Below are positions 8,483-16,047 of a stretch of DNA of 26,633 nt, in pieces (the stretch's first letter is position 1; each line of letters begins with the position of its first letter). The stretch is from Thermotogae bacterium. Lineage in GTDB: Bacteria; Thermotogota; Thermotogae; UBA12178. A program made the translations under genes and the position numbers. The stretch covers positions 1-26,633 of the forward strand of contig QNAP01000001.1 of the NCBI GenBank assembly GCA_003641795.1. Direction: 5' to 3'. A model generated the notes under the pieces. It was not told the DNA's origin and ran no database searches. It was given only the letters and a program-made list of their open reading frames with translations.

Positions 8483-8496
8483 TAACGTGGTATAAT
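8466..8496 (+). promoter_or_regulatory. Promoter before DUF4912 (extended -10)
   Basis: TGGTATAAT (8488-8496) is a perfect -10 hexamer with the extended TG. The same nine bases occur in the cysE promoter at 25156-25164. The best -35 candidate is TTGTGA (8466-8471), 19 bases upstream; it matches the consensus only partly, so the promoter may lean on the extended -10. Transcription would start near 8503, at or beside the ribosome site, giving an unusually short leader. It is the only good promoter seen between the first and second gene runs. Confidence 0.55.
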
Positions 8497-8502
8497 CTCC
8501 GC

Positions 8503-8513
8503 AAGGAGGTGAT
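8503..8513 (+). promoter_or_regulatory. Full-length Shine-Dalgarno site of the DUF4912 gene
   Basis: AAGGAGGTGAT is a complete match to the 16S rRNA anti-Shine-Dalgarno tail. It decides the start of the next gene as GTG 8518, eight bases after GGAGG, rather than the in-frame TTG at 8476, which lies upstream of the promoter's -10 box. Confidence 0.85.
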
Positions 8514-8517
8514 AATC

Positions 8518-9309
8518 GTGAGAAAATCGCCGTATGAACTTTTGAAGTGGCTCGATTCAAAGCCGAGAATCCAAGAAGTTCGGACCCTTGCCAAAAAGCT
8601 TGGAGTAAGGTTGAAAAGGACCATGAAAAAGCGGGATATCATCAAAAAGCTGAGAACCGCGTTGAAAGAACGGCTGAAAGCTGAGGAGGCGCGTTCAAGC
8701 GCGACTTCGGTACTCGAGAGTAGTGCCGGGAATGCCGTTCGAGAGTATCCCAAGCAACCTCGCTTGCCAGAAAGTTACAACAAGGACAAGTTGGTGCTCC
8801 TTCCAGTCAATCCCAATTGGATCTACGCTTATTGGGACTTCTCTCGAAAGACCCGAGAATCGGTGCAAAAGAAGGCAGGCAACGTGAGGTTCGTGATACG
8901 CCTCCACGATGTTACCTATGTAATATTCAACGGTTTCAATGCCCATCGTAGTTTCGAGGCGGATGTGGATCTGGACTGGGGGAATTACTACTTTCAGGTG
9001 CCCAATCCCAACGCAGATTACTTGTGCCAGTTGGGATACATAGAAAATGGGCGATTCGTTCCGCTTTTGGCAAGCAACGTGGTTCGAACTCCGCCGATTT
9101 CTCCTTCTGATAAAAAAGAAGAGATTTGGATAAAGATTTCTAAGGGCAAACGATACAGCAAGACTAGTGAAGGTATGGTGGAGAAACCCGTTGAACGGGC
9201 TGTTGGAAGTTCACAATGGCCAAACGTCGGTCCCGTCGTGGAAGCTTCAGGTGGAGGGGCGTTTATTTGGCGCATGGTGCGTGAAGGGCGTAGTGGGGGT
9301 ACCCTGTGA
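8518..9309 (+). CDS. DUF4912 protein with SAP/Rho-N-like N-terminal segment
   Basis: This 263-residue soluble protein has no established function. Residues 15-50 are rich in Lys and Arg and read as helix-extended-helix (IQEVRTLAKKLGVRL, then KKRDIIKKLRTALKER), resembling SAP or Rho N-terminal nucleic-acid-binding folds. A Ser/Ala-rich linker (about 55-80) leads to a DUF4912-like domain (about 82-200) with LVLLPVNPNWIYAYWDFS, a central FVIRLHDVTYV strand, and YYFQVPNPNADYLCQLGYI. The tail (200-263) is polar and contains a Gly-rich stretch, GGGAFIWRMV. The ribosome site is a perfect AAGGAGGTGAT. The stop shares one base with the GH57 ATG, so the two are probably coupled, which hints at a role in alpha-glucan metabolism. 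That role is inference only. The domain name rests on recalled family appearance. Confidence 0.72.
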   Translation: MRKSPYELLKWLDSKPRIQEVRTLAKKLGVRLKRTMKKRDIIKKLRTALKERLKAEEARSSATSVLESSAGNAVREYPKQPRLPESYNKDKLVLLPVNPNWIYAYWDFSRKTRESVQKKAGNVRFVIRLHDVTYVIFNGFNAHRSFEADVDLDWGNYYFQVPNPNADYLCQLGYIENGRFVPLLASNVVRTPPISPSDKKEEIWIKISKGKRYSKTSEGMVEKPVERAVGSSQWPNVGPVVEASGGGAFIWRMVREGRSGGTL

Positions 9310-10910
9310 TGAAATCCCGATCTAAGGGACATCTGGTATTGGTGCTCCATGCTCATCTTCCGTACGTACGCCATCCGGAATTCGAGGAATTCATGGAAGA
9401 GCGGTGGTTTTTCGAGGCTGTCACGGAGACTTACATACCATTGATAATGGTTTTCGAGCGACTTCAAAAAGATGGTATTGACTTCAAACTGACCATGAGC
9501 CTTACGCCTCCTCTTTTGGAAATGTTTGCCTCGCCCGACCTGCAGAAAAAGTACGAGCGTCACATGGAGAAACTAATAGAACTGGCAGACAGAGAAGTGA
9601 AGCGCACGAGGGAAGAAAACCCACGGGTTCACGAGTTAGCCCTCTATTACTCTCGACACTTCAGAGAAATACTCGATACGTACCGGCGCTACGGTAAGAA
9701 CCTGACAAATGGGTTCTTGAAATTCCAAGAGAGTGGAAACCTTGAGATCATAACATGTAACGCCACTCACGCGTTTCTGCCACTTTTGAGTCGACACAAG
9801 AGCGTGGTGAAGTCACAGATTGAAGTGAGCGTGCAATCCCACGAAAATCGATTGAAAAAACGTCCGAAAGGGATATGGCTTGCCGAATGTGGCTACTATC
9901 CTGGGGTCGACAAGTTTCTTTCTCATTTCAGGTTGGAATATTTCTTCGTAGACTCTCACGGATTGTGGTACGCCGATCACCAACCTCGTTATGGTGTCTA
10001 CAGACCTGTGGTAACACCTGAAGGTGTTTTCGTTTTCGCTCGCGATCCCGAGTCCAGCGAGGAAGTGTGGAGCGCACAGGTAGGGTATCCCGGCGATTCT
10101 CGTTATCGAGAATTTTACAGGGATGTCGGCTTCGACAGAGAATTGGAATATATCCGGCCTTACATAGATCGTAGCGGCGAGCGGATAAACACAGGGATCA
10201 AGTATCACAGGATCACGTCTAAGGGAATTGACCTGTCTAAAAAGGATTATTACGCTCTGGCAGACGCTATTGCTGCCGTCAAAGAGCATGCCGCAGACTT
10301 CGCAAGGAAGAAAGAACGGCAAATCGATCGTCTCTACAAACTCTTCGATGGAGTTGAACCTGTGATTGTCGCACCCTTTGATGCAGAACTCTTCGGCCAT
10401 TGGTGGTACGAGGGCCCGCTCTTTTTGGAGGAGCTCTTTAGAGTCCTCTCACAAAGGACGAGTGTCATTCCAAGCACACCTTCGGAGATCTTGGCCACTT
10501 ACGACGAATACCAAATGCTCACTCCCGCGGCTTCTACCTGGGGAGCCAACGGATACTTCGAAGTGTGGTTGAACGGAAGCAACGATTGGATATACAGGCA
10601 CTACGACGAGATGGCGGAGCGCATGGAAGAAGTAGTGCAACTCTTCCATACACCTACACCGTTGGAAGAGAGATGTTTGAACCAAATGCTGCGAGAGCTA
10701 TTTCTTGCGATTTCCAGCGATTGGGCGTTCATCATGACTACGGGAACCACTGTGGAATACGCGAAGAGTCGTGTGATAACACATGTTCTTAGGTTTCATC
10801 AACTCTACGGTCAGCTCAAGAGTGGTAGAATAGACCCAGATTATTTGAAGGAATTGGAATGGCAAGATGCCATCTTTCCTTGGCTGGATTTTAGGACCTT
10901 CAAAGTGTAA
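9309..10910 (+). CDS. GH57 alpha-glucan enzyme (branching enzyme / AmyC-like amylase)
   Basis: This retaining glycoside hydrolase family 57 enzyme acts on alpha-1,4-glucans such as glycogen. The 533 residues match the Thermotoga AmyC/branching-enzyme type. The five GH57 motifs appear in order: HAHLPY (14-19); a second near NLEIITCNATHAF; WLAECGY with the presumed nucleophile Glu193; APFDAELFGHWW with the presumed acid Asp358; and LTPAASTWG. After the barrel comes the C-terminal helical domain rich in Trp and Tyr. There is no signal peptide, so it acts in the cytoplasm. ATG 9309 (TGATG overlap) lies eight bases after GGGGGT; GTG 9306, three bases earlier, is the alternative. The DUF4912 neighbour and glgA downstream support glycogen branching over starch breakdown, but sequence alone does not settle this. 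Confidence 0.86.
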   Translation: MKSRSKGHLVLVLHAHLPYVRHPEFEEFMEERWFFEAVTETYIPLIMVFERLQKDGIDFKLTMSLTPPLLEMFASPDLQKKYERHMEKLIELADREVKRTREENPRVHELALYYSRHFREILDTYRRYGKNLTNGFLKFQESGNLEIITCNATHAFLPLLSRHKSVVKSQIEVSVQSHENRLKKRPKGIWLAECGYYPGVDKFLSHFRLEYFFVDSHGLWYADHQPRYGVYRPVVTPEGVFVFARDPESSEEVWSAQVGYPGDSRYREFYRDVGFDRELEYIRPYIDRSGERINTGIKYHRITSKGIDLSKKDYYALADAIAAVKEHAADFARKKERQIDRLYKLFDGVEPVIVAPFDAELFGHWWYEGPLFLEELFRVLSQRTSVIPSTPSEILATYDEYQMLTPAASTWGANGYFEVWLNGSNDWIYRHYDEMAERMEEVVQLFHTPTPLEERCLNQMLRELFLAISSDWAFIMTTGTTVEYAKSRVITHVLRFHQLYGQLKSGRIDPDYLKELEWQDAIFPWLDFRTFKV

Positions 10911-10925
10911 AGGAGGTATCGAAAA

Positions 10926-11510
10926 GTGCAGAGAACGATCAGTAAACTTTTGGAGATCAGATGGCATGGACGAGCAGGACAAGGCGCTAAGAGCGCTGCA
11001 CAGATACTCGCTGAAGCTGCTTTAGCTGAGGGGATGTACGTTCAAGCTTTCCCTGAGTACGGCGCCGAGCGTTCTGGAGCTCCAATGAGGGCATTCAACA
11101 AGATCAGTCCACGTTACATCAGATCACATTCACCGGTTCTCAATCCTGACGTGGTGCTTGTACTTGATGACACACTTCTTGGAGTTATACCCGTTACCGA
11201 TGGTATGAAAGAGGACTCCGTACTGATAGTAAACACTTCTCGAAGCGTCGACTGGGTGAAAAATAAGACAGGCTTTTCTGGGAAGATCTGTATCGTTAGG
11301 GCGACCGATATAGCCTTTGAAGAAACCGGCAGAGGGATGCCAAACACCTCCATGTTAGGTGCGTTGGTAAAGGTGACAGGCACAGTCTCCCTTGAAACCG
11401 TAGAGCAAAACATTCAAGGAACGTTGGAAGGCAAGATTCCAGCGAAAGTTCTGGAGGGTAACCTTAGAGCGCTTCGGAGGGGATTCGAGGAGGTGACCTG
11501 CGGTGGCTGA
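10926..11510 (+). CDS. porG: Pyruvate:ferredoxin oxidoreductase, gamma subunit
   Basis: This is the gamma subunit of the four-subunit enzyme that converts pyruvate and CoA to acetyl-CoA, CO2 and reduced ferredoxin, the main energy step in fermenting Thermotogales. The 194 residues match the family length. EIRWHGRAGQGAKSAAQ near the N-terminus is the gamma-domain signature, followed by AFPEYGAERSGAPMRAFN. GTG 10926 is nine bases after AGGAGG. Its last eight bases overlap porD. The gene order gamma-delta-alpha-beta is that of the archaeal and Thermotoga enzymes. A related 2-oxoacid oxidoreductase is possible in principle, but all four products look like the pyruvate type. Confidence 0.93.
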   Translation: MQRTISKLLEIRWHGRAGQGAKSAAQILAEAALAEGMYVQAFPEYGAERSGAPMRAFNKISPRYIRSHSPVLNPDVVLVLDDTLLGVIPVTDGMKEDSVLIVNTSRSVDWVKNKTGFSGKICIVRATDIAFEETGRGMPNTSMLGALVKVTGTVSLETVEQNIQGTLEGKIPAKVLEGNLRALRRGFEEVTCGG

Positions 11511-11805
11511 TCTCAAGAAATGGCACGAACTGCCCATTGGAGGGGTGATCGATAAGCCTGCAACAGCTCTGGCTTACAAAACCGGCAGTTGGAGGGTTAT
11601 GAGGCCTATTTGGCACGAAGACAAATGTACAAGCTGTATGATGTGCTGGTTGCATTGTCCAGACAATTCCATCGTTGTCAAGGGTGGAAAGATGACAGGA
11701 ATCGACTACGAGTATTGCAAAGGGTGCGGTGTGTGCGCCAGTGTTTGTCCAGTGAAGGCCATAGATATGGAACCGGAAACCAAGTTCCTCGAGGAGGCGG
11801 AGTAG
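11503..11805 (+). CDS. porD: Pyruvate:ferredoxin oxidoreductase, delta subunit (2x[4Fe-4S])
   Basis: This 100-residue ferredoxin-like subunit carries electrons from the catalytic beta subunit to free ferredoxin. Two CxxCxxCxxxCP motifs each bind a [4Fe-4S] cluster: Cys42, 45, 48, 52 and Cys72, 75, 78, 82. The N-terminal extension KKWHELPIGGVIDKPAT and then YKTGSWRVMRP is characteristic of the POR delta subunit and distinguishes it from a free ferredoxin. GTG 11503 overlaps the porG end, with AGGAGGTGA upstream as ribosome site. The porA start follows two bases after the stop. Cluster ligands are complete. Confidence 0.95.
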   Translation: MADLKKWHELPIGGVIDKPATALAYKTGSWRVMRPIWHEDKCTSCMMCWLHCPDNSIVVKGGKMTGIDYEYCKGCGVCASVCPVKAIDMEPETKFLEEAE

Positions 11806-11807
11806 CC

Positions 11808-12983
11808 ATGGTGGAGACCAAAAAATTGGCTTTAACGGGAGCGGAGGCCGTCGCCAACGCAATGAGGCAGATAGCTCCGGATGTGGTGGCTGCCTATCCT
11901 ATCACACCTCAAACCCCCATCGTGGAATATTTCTCTAAATTCGTGGCCGACGGTCTCGTGGATACCGAATTGATTCCGGTAGAGAGCGAGCACAGCGCCA
12001 TGAGCGCCGTGGTGGGCGCGGCCGCCGCTGGTGCGCGGGCGATGACGGCTACCAGTGCCAACGGTCTGGCTTTGATGCACGAGATCGTTTACATCGCTGC
12101 GAGCTTACGTCTTCCCATAGTGATGCCGGTAGTTAACAGGGCACTGAGTGGTCCTATAAATATCCACTGCGATCACAGCGATACCATGGCGGAACGTGAT
12201 TCTGGTTGGGTGCAGTTCTTCGTTGAAAACGCCCAAGAAGCTTATGATTTAACACTCATCGGCCTGAAACTTGCGGAACATCCGGATGTACAGCTACCGG
12301 TGATGGTCAATCAAGACGGGTTCATCATTTCACACGGTGTGGAACCCGTGGAACTCCTTCCTGACGACATGGTAAGAAGTTTCGTGGGTGAAAGGGAACC
12401 CGTCTATTCCCTGCTTGATGTGGAAAATCCTGTGACTTTTGGTCCCTTAGACCTCTACGATTACTACTTCGAACACAAACGTCAGCAAATTGCGGCCATG
12501 GAGAAAGTCTTCGAAGTGTTTCCAAAAGTTGTGGAAGAATTTGAGAAGATTTCTGGGCGTCGTTACGCTTGCGTCGAAGCCTACAGGCTGGACGACGCCG
12601 AACATGTGATGGTGGCTTTGGGATCGACCTGCGGTACTATAAAGGATGTGGTTGACGAACTGAGAGAAGAGGGCAAGAAGGTGGGACTGTTGAAGCTGTG
12701 GATGTTCCGACCTTTCCCAAAAGAGCAGGTACAGCGCTATCTCTACGGTAGGAAGAGTGTAGTGGTTCTCGACAGGTCTGCGAGCTTTGGTGCCGAAGCG
12801 CCGCTATACGCTGAAATCAAATCCGCACTTTACGAATCTCCCACGAAACCTTTGATAGGTTCCTACATCTACGGATTGGGTGGAAGGGAGATCCTTCCGC
12901 GACACATACGCCAAGCTTTCGAAGCGGCTATTAATGGAGATCTGCTCGCCGACGGGCAGGGCTATCTGGGTTTGCGAGAATGA
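11808..12983 (+). CDS. porA: Pyruvate:ferredoxin oxidoreductase, alpha subunit
   Basis: The alpha subunit binds substrate and completes the thiamine-diphosphate site together with beta. From ATG 11808 it has 391 residues, the usual length. It contains AYPITPQTPIVEY, VESEHSAMSAVVGAA and RAMTATSANGLALMHE, then NRALSGPINIHCDHSD. These are the conserved blocks of 2-oxoacid:ferredoxin oxidoreductase alpha subunits. The frame is open back to ATG 11589 inside porD, but the extra 73 residues are only porD read in another frame. ATG 11808 has GAGGAGGCGG just upstream and gives the expected N-terminus. It sits two bases after porD and 14 before porB, so strong translational coupling is likely. Confidence 0.96.
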   Translation: MVETKKLALTGAEAVANAMRQIAPDVVAAYPITPQTPIVEYFSKFVADGLVDTELIPVESEHSAMSAVVGAAAAGARAMTATSANGLALMHEIVYIAASLRLPIVMPVVNRALSGPINIHCDHSDTMAERDSGWVQFFVENAQEAYDLTLIGLKLAEHPDVQLPVMVNQDGFIISHGVEPVELLPDDMVRSFVGEREPVYSLLDVENPVTFGPLDLYDYYFEHKRQQIAAMEKVFEVFPKVVEEFEKISGRRYACVEAYRLDDAEHVMVALGSTCGTIKDVVDELREEGKKVGLLKLWMFRPFPKEQVQRYLYGRKSVVVLDRSASFGAEAPLYAEIKSALYESPTKPLIGSYIYGLGGREILPRHIRQAFEAAINGDLLADGQGYLGLRE

Positions 12984-12997
12984 GGGGGTGTTGAATC

Positions 12998-13975
12998 ATG
13001 GCGGTAAATCTGAAGCAGCTTGCTGTAGAATTCGAGGATCCTAACAAGATTGGTATCACCAGTGGCCACCGTCTTTGTCCGGGTTGTGCAGCTCCGATGA
13101 CGGCGAAAATGGCTTTGATGGTAGCAAAACATCTCGGATACGACGTGGTGGTAGGGCTCGCCACGGGATGTCTCGAGGTTTCAACCACCATCTTCCCATA
13201 CAGTGCTTGGAGTGTACCTTACATTCACAACGCCTTCGAGAACGTAGCGGCCACCATCAGCGGTGTAGAAACCGCTTATAGGGCTCTCAAAAAGCGCGGA
13301 AAATTGAAAAGAGAGAAACCCATAAAGTTCATAGCTTTTGGTGGGGATGGAGGTACCTACGACATAGGTCTCCAAGCGCTTTCTGGAGCTGTTGAAAGGG
13401 GTCACGACTTTCTCTACATCCTTTATGATAATGAGGGTTACATGAACACCGGAAACCAGAGATCGGGTTCTACACCTCCGGGTTCTTACACCACCACCGC
13501 TCCAGTGGGCAAGAAACTGCCTGGCAAGCCCCAACTCAAGAAAAACATCGTGGAAATCGTGGCAGCACATGAGAATGTCTATGCAGCAACAGCCACGGTG
13601 GGTGAGCCTATAGATTACATGAACAAGGTGGAGAAAGCGCTTAACTTCGAGGGGCCGTCTTTTATAGCGGTTCTCTCACCGTGTGTCAGGTTTTGGCGGA
13701 TACCCAATGACGCTGCCGTTTCTATAACGAAGTTGGCAGTTCAGAGCAAGTATTGGCCTTTATACGAAGTTGAAAAGGGTGTCTACAGAATAACCAAGAA
13801 GCCCCGGAGTTTCAAACCGATCAGAGATTTCTTGGAGCAGCAAGGAAGATTCAGGGCTTTGCTTAGTAGGCCCGATGCCGACAAGGTTATCTCCATGCTC
13901 CAAGATTACGTCGATAAGAGGTGGGAAAGACTTCTGGCATTGGAAGAAGCTACGAAGGATAAGCCTGCCCGATGA
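12998..13975 (+). CDS. porB: Pyruvate:ferredoxin oxidoreductase, beta subunit (thiamine diphosphate)
   Basis: This is the catalytic thiamine-diphosphate subunit, with its own [4Fe-4S] cluster. It has 325 residues. Cluster ligands are likely Cys27 and Cys30 (LCPGC), Cys58 (ATGCLE) and Cys229 (LSPCVRFWRI). The thiamine-diphosphate motif starts at GGDGGTYD (115-122) and ends with YDNEGYMNTGNQ (143-154), which holds the Mg ligand Asn145. ATG 12998 has GGGGGTG seven bases ahead. It closes the por gene set. The downstream gap contains two short inverted repeats that might mark or protect the end of an abundant por transcript. All catalytic and cluster residues appear intact. Confidence 0.96.
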   Translation: MAVNLKQLAVEFEDPNKIGITSGHRLCPGCAAPMTAKMALMVAKHLGYDVVVGLATGCLEVSTTIFPYSAWSVPYIHNAFENVAATISGVETAYRALKKRGKLKREKPIKFIAFGGDGGTYDIGLQALSGAVERGHDFLYILYDNEGYMNTGNQRSGSTPPGSYTTTAPVGKKLPGKPQLKKNIVEIVAAHENVYAATATVGEPIDYMNKVEKALNFEGPSFIAVLSPCVRFWRIPNDAAVSITKLAVQSKYWPLYEVEKGVYRITKKPRSFKPIRDFLEQQGRFRALLSRPDADKVISMLQDYVDKRWERLLALEEATKDKPAR

Positions 13976-13978
13976 TTT

Positions 13979-14016
13979 GGTGCGTTTCTATTATGCACCC
14001 AGCTGAAAAGACAGCT
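13979..14016 (+). promoter_or_regulatory. Two small stem-loops between porB and the foldase gene
   Basis: The 63-nt gap after porB contains GGTGC (13979-13983) pairing with GCACC (13995-13999) across an 11-base loop. Next come AGCTG (14001-14005) and CAGCT (14012-14016) across a six-base loop. Neither is followed by a T-run, so they do not look like an intrinsic terminator. They might be a processing or mRNA 3'-end stabilising element that separates the expression of porGDAB from the downstream gene. Stems of five base pairs would be weak at high temperature, so the role is uncertain. Confidence 0.3.
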
Positions 14017-14038
14017 CTGAACGGAGGAGAGATATCGG

Positions 14039-16033
14039 ATGAGAAGATGGTTTGTTAAACGTCAGAAGATCATCATCTGGAGCATTGCCATCGCCTTTGC
14101 CCTTGGGGTTATTTGGTGGGCCGTGGCGGGATTCATTTCAAGGAGAGCTCCCCAAAGCACATCCAATACAGCTGTGGAATTTTCACCTGAAGACGCCCTT
14201 GCTTACTTGACCAAGAACGGCACCCCGCTGGACCATGATTACTGGGTGTTCGATGGGGAGTTGGAGCTAACCTTTCAAGATACCATCGATTATTACCGGG
14301 CGCTTGGAGCGCAGCTGGACGACGTCTTCGATTACCCCGTTCTTCGTTCCAGCGTTCTCAAGAACCTCATCGATCAGAAAATCGTCCGCTATTACGCTGC
14401 ACATCACGGACTCTTGCCGTCGAGAGATGAAGTTACAGCGGAGTTGGAAAAGCAAGTGCAACAACTCCTTTCGGATGAGCAAAGTAAGCAATACTTTCTC
14501 TCTCGATATGGCAGTGTGGACAATCTGAAGAGGCGCCTTAAGCCGCGTATAGAAAGCTCCTTGATCCTTTCAAGGGTGAGAAATACGGTCGTTAACGTAA
14601 CCGATAGCGATGTGGAGAGTTACTACGATAAAAACCGGGACACGATAAGGCAGGAATACGAAGAGGCCAAAGTGAAACACATCCTGGTCTCTGATGAAGC
14701 CACTGCTCAACGTTTGAAAGACGAGATCTTGGCGGGTACTATGACCTTCGAAAAAGCAGCCAGCGAATTTTCTTTGGATCAACAGACAGCGCTCCAGGGT
14801 GGGGAGCTCGGTTGGATCAAGCACGGACAAACGGTTCCAGAGTTCGAAAACGCCATCTTTAGCGCTACCCTTGGAGAACTGGTGGGACCCGTTAGAACGG
14901 TTTACGGGTATCATCTTCTGGAGGTTGAGGACAGGGTCAAACTTGACAACTTCGAAGATCTGAAAAACGCAACACAGGTTTACAGCGAGATAAAGGCCAA
15001 GATAGAAGACGAGCGATTTCGGAAATGGAAGGAGGGGTTCATCACTTCCGAAAAGCTCGCGTGGGTAATAAACGACGAGATCATGAAGGTTTACCTCGAA
15101 TACTTGGAAGGGGACGACGAAAAGCACGAAGAGCTCTTCGAGTGCCTCGATTCCCAGCTCTTTTCCACCAGTGCCACTGACTCCACCGCTGTCGAGCTGG
15201 CAAAAGAAGTGGACGAACAACTGATGACCCTCTATATAACGCTTGCGGAAAAGATGAACGAAGAACTCAAAGAAGAAGAACTCGACTACACCCGTTTCGT
15301 CAACCTTATGGGTTCCGAGAACTTTGATGCTTCGCTTTTGGCTCAATCGACGGAGACGCTCTCCGAAAAAGCGAATGAATACATAAATCTCGCACAAGAA
15401 GCTACTTCTGAAAGTGTCGTGGATAGATACCTCGACGAGTATTTCAAGTATTACGATGCGTACTTGGTGAAGGATATATTGCATAGGCATCCAAATCTCT
15501 CCTTGGAGGAAGCCAAGAAGCGACTCGAAAGTGTGAAGTCGCGAATTCAAGAATTTGACAACAAGCGTAAGTTGGTACTTTACGCGCTTTACGAGGTGAC
15601 ACCTTCGTCGAGAAGAGTGGTTTCCAAGCTCTACGAGTTGGACCCGTCGAACATGGAGATACGCTACGCGTATTTTAAATCCCGATACGATACCATCAAA
15701 GACTACATCAAAGACCCGCAGATATATCAAGCTTACAGTCAGTATTTGCAGCCTGAAGTTATCGAGATAAGGACGGGTCTGGAAACATTGGCCTACTCTA
15801 CTAAAGCTGCAACGGACCTCAGGATCTCAGCTTTGGAAGTTCTCGCCGAGATGAGCGAATCCATCGGTGACGTGAAGTCGGAACTCTCTTACCTGCGCAC
15901 GTTGAAGGAAATCGATCCCGCTTACTCTGGCATAGACGAGATGATAGCATCGTTGGAAGAAGCCGTGGCAAAGGCGAGTACGACGACCTCAACCATAACG
16001 ACACCTAGCGAGCTTTCGACACCATCAAACTAA
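14039..16033 (+). CDS. Membrane-anchored parvulin-type peptidyl-prolyl isomerase (SurA/PpiD-like foldase)
   Basis: This predicted envelope folding factor would help exported proteins fold by cis-trans isomerisation of proline bonds. The 664-residue protein has a basic N-terminus and one hydrophobic helix (about 10-32, IIIWSIAIAFALGVIWWAVA) with no lipobox cysteine, so it should be a signal anchor with the rest outside the membrane. Residues 50-200 resemble the helical SurA N-terminal chaperone domain. Residues 211-298 form the parvulin domain: KVKHILV, then ASEFSLDQQTALQGGELGWI, FENAIF and GYHLLEVEDR. Residues 310-640 are long, acidic, helical and unassigned, possibly TPR-like. The last 20 are Thr/Ser-rich. 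ATG 14039 has GGAGGAG ahead. Its clients could include outer-sheath proteins, which is inference. Confidence 0.85.
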   Translation: MRRWFVKRQKIIIWSIAIAFALGVIWWAVAGFISRRAPQSTSNTAVEFSPEDALAYLTKNGTPLDHDYWVFDGELELTFQDTIDYYRALGAQLDDVFDYPVLRSSVLKNLIDQKIVRYYAAHHGLLPSRDEVTAELEKQVQQLLSDEQSKQYFLSRYGSVDNLKRRLKPRIESSLILSRVRNTVVNVTDSDVESYYDKNRDTIRQEYEEAKVKHILVSDEATAQRLKDEILAGTMTFEKAASEFSLDQQTALQGGELGWIKHGQTVPEFENAIFSATLGELVGPVRTVYGYHLLEVEDRVKLDNFEDLKNATQVYSEIKAKIEDERFRKWKEGFITSEKLAWVINDEIMKVYLEYLEGDDEKHEELFECLDSQLFSTSATDSTAVELAKEVDEQLMTLYITLAEKMNEELKEEELDYTRFVNLMGSENFDASLLAQSTETLSEKANEYINLAQEATSESVVDRYLDEYFKYYDAYLVKDILHRHPNLSLEEAKKRLESVKSRIQEFDNKRKLVLYALYEVTPSSRRVVSKLYELDPSNMEIRYAYFKSRYDTIKDYIKDPQIYQAYSQYLQPEVIEIRTGLETLAYSTKAATDLRISALEVLAEMSESIGDVKSELSYLRTLKEIDPAYSGIDEMIASLEEAVAKASTTTSTITTPSELSTPSN

Positions 16034-16047
16034 CTGAGGGTATCGTG

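Noticed and set aside
11589..11807. Upstream extension of porA inside porD
   Set aside because: The extra residues are porD read in another frame, and the ATG at 11808 has its own ribosome site and gives the standard N-terminus.
14570..15730. Open frame of 386 codons on the minus strand
   Set aside because: It lies wholly opposite the foldase gene, is rich in Val, Phe and Leu, and shows no family motif. It comes from the acidic, Glu-rich codons of the sense gene.
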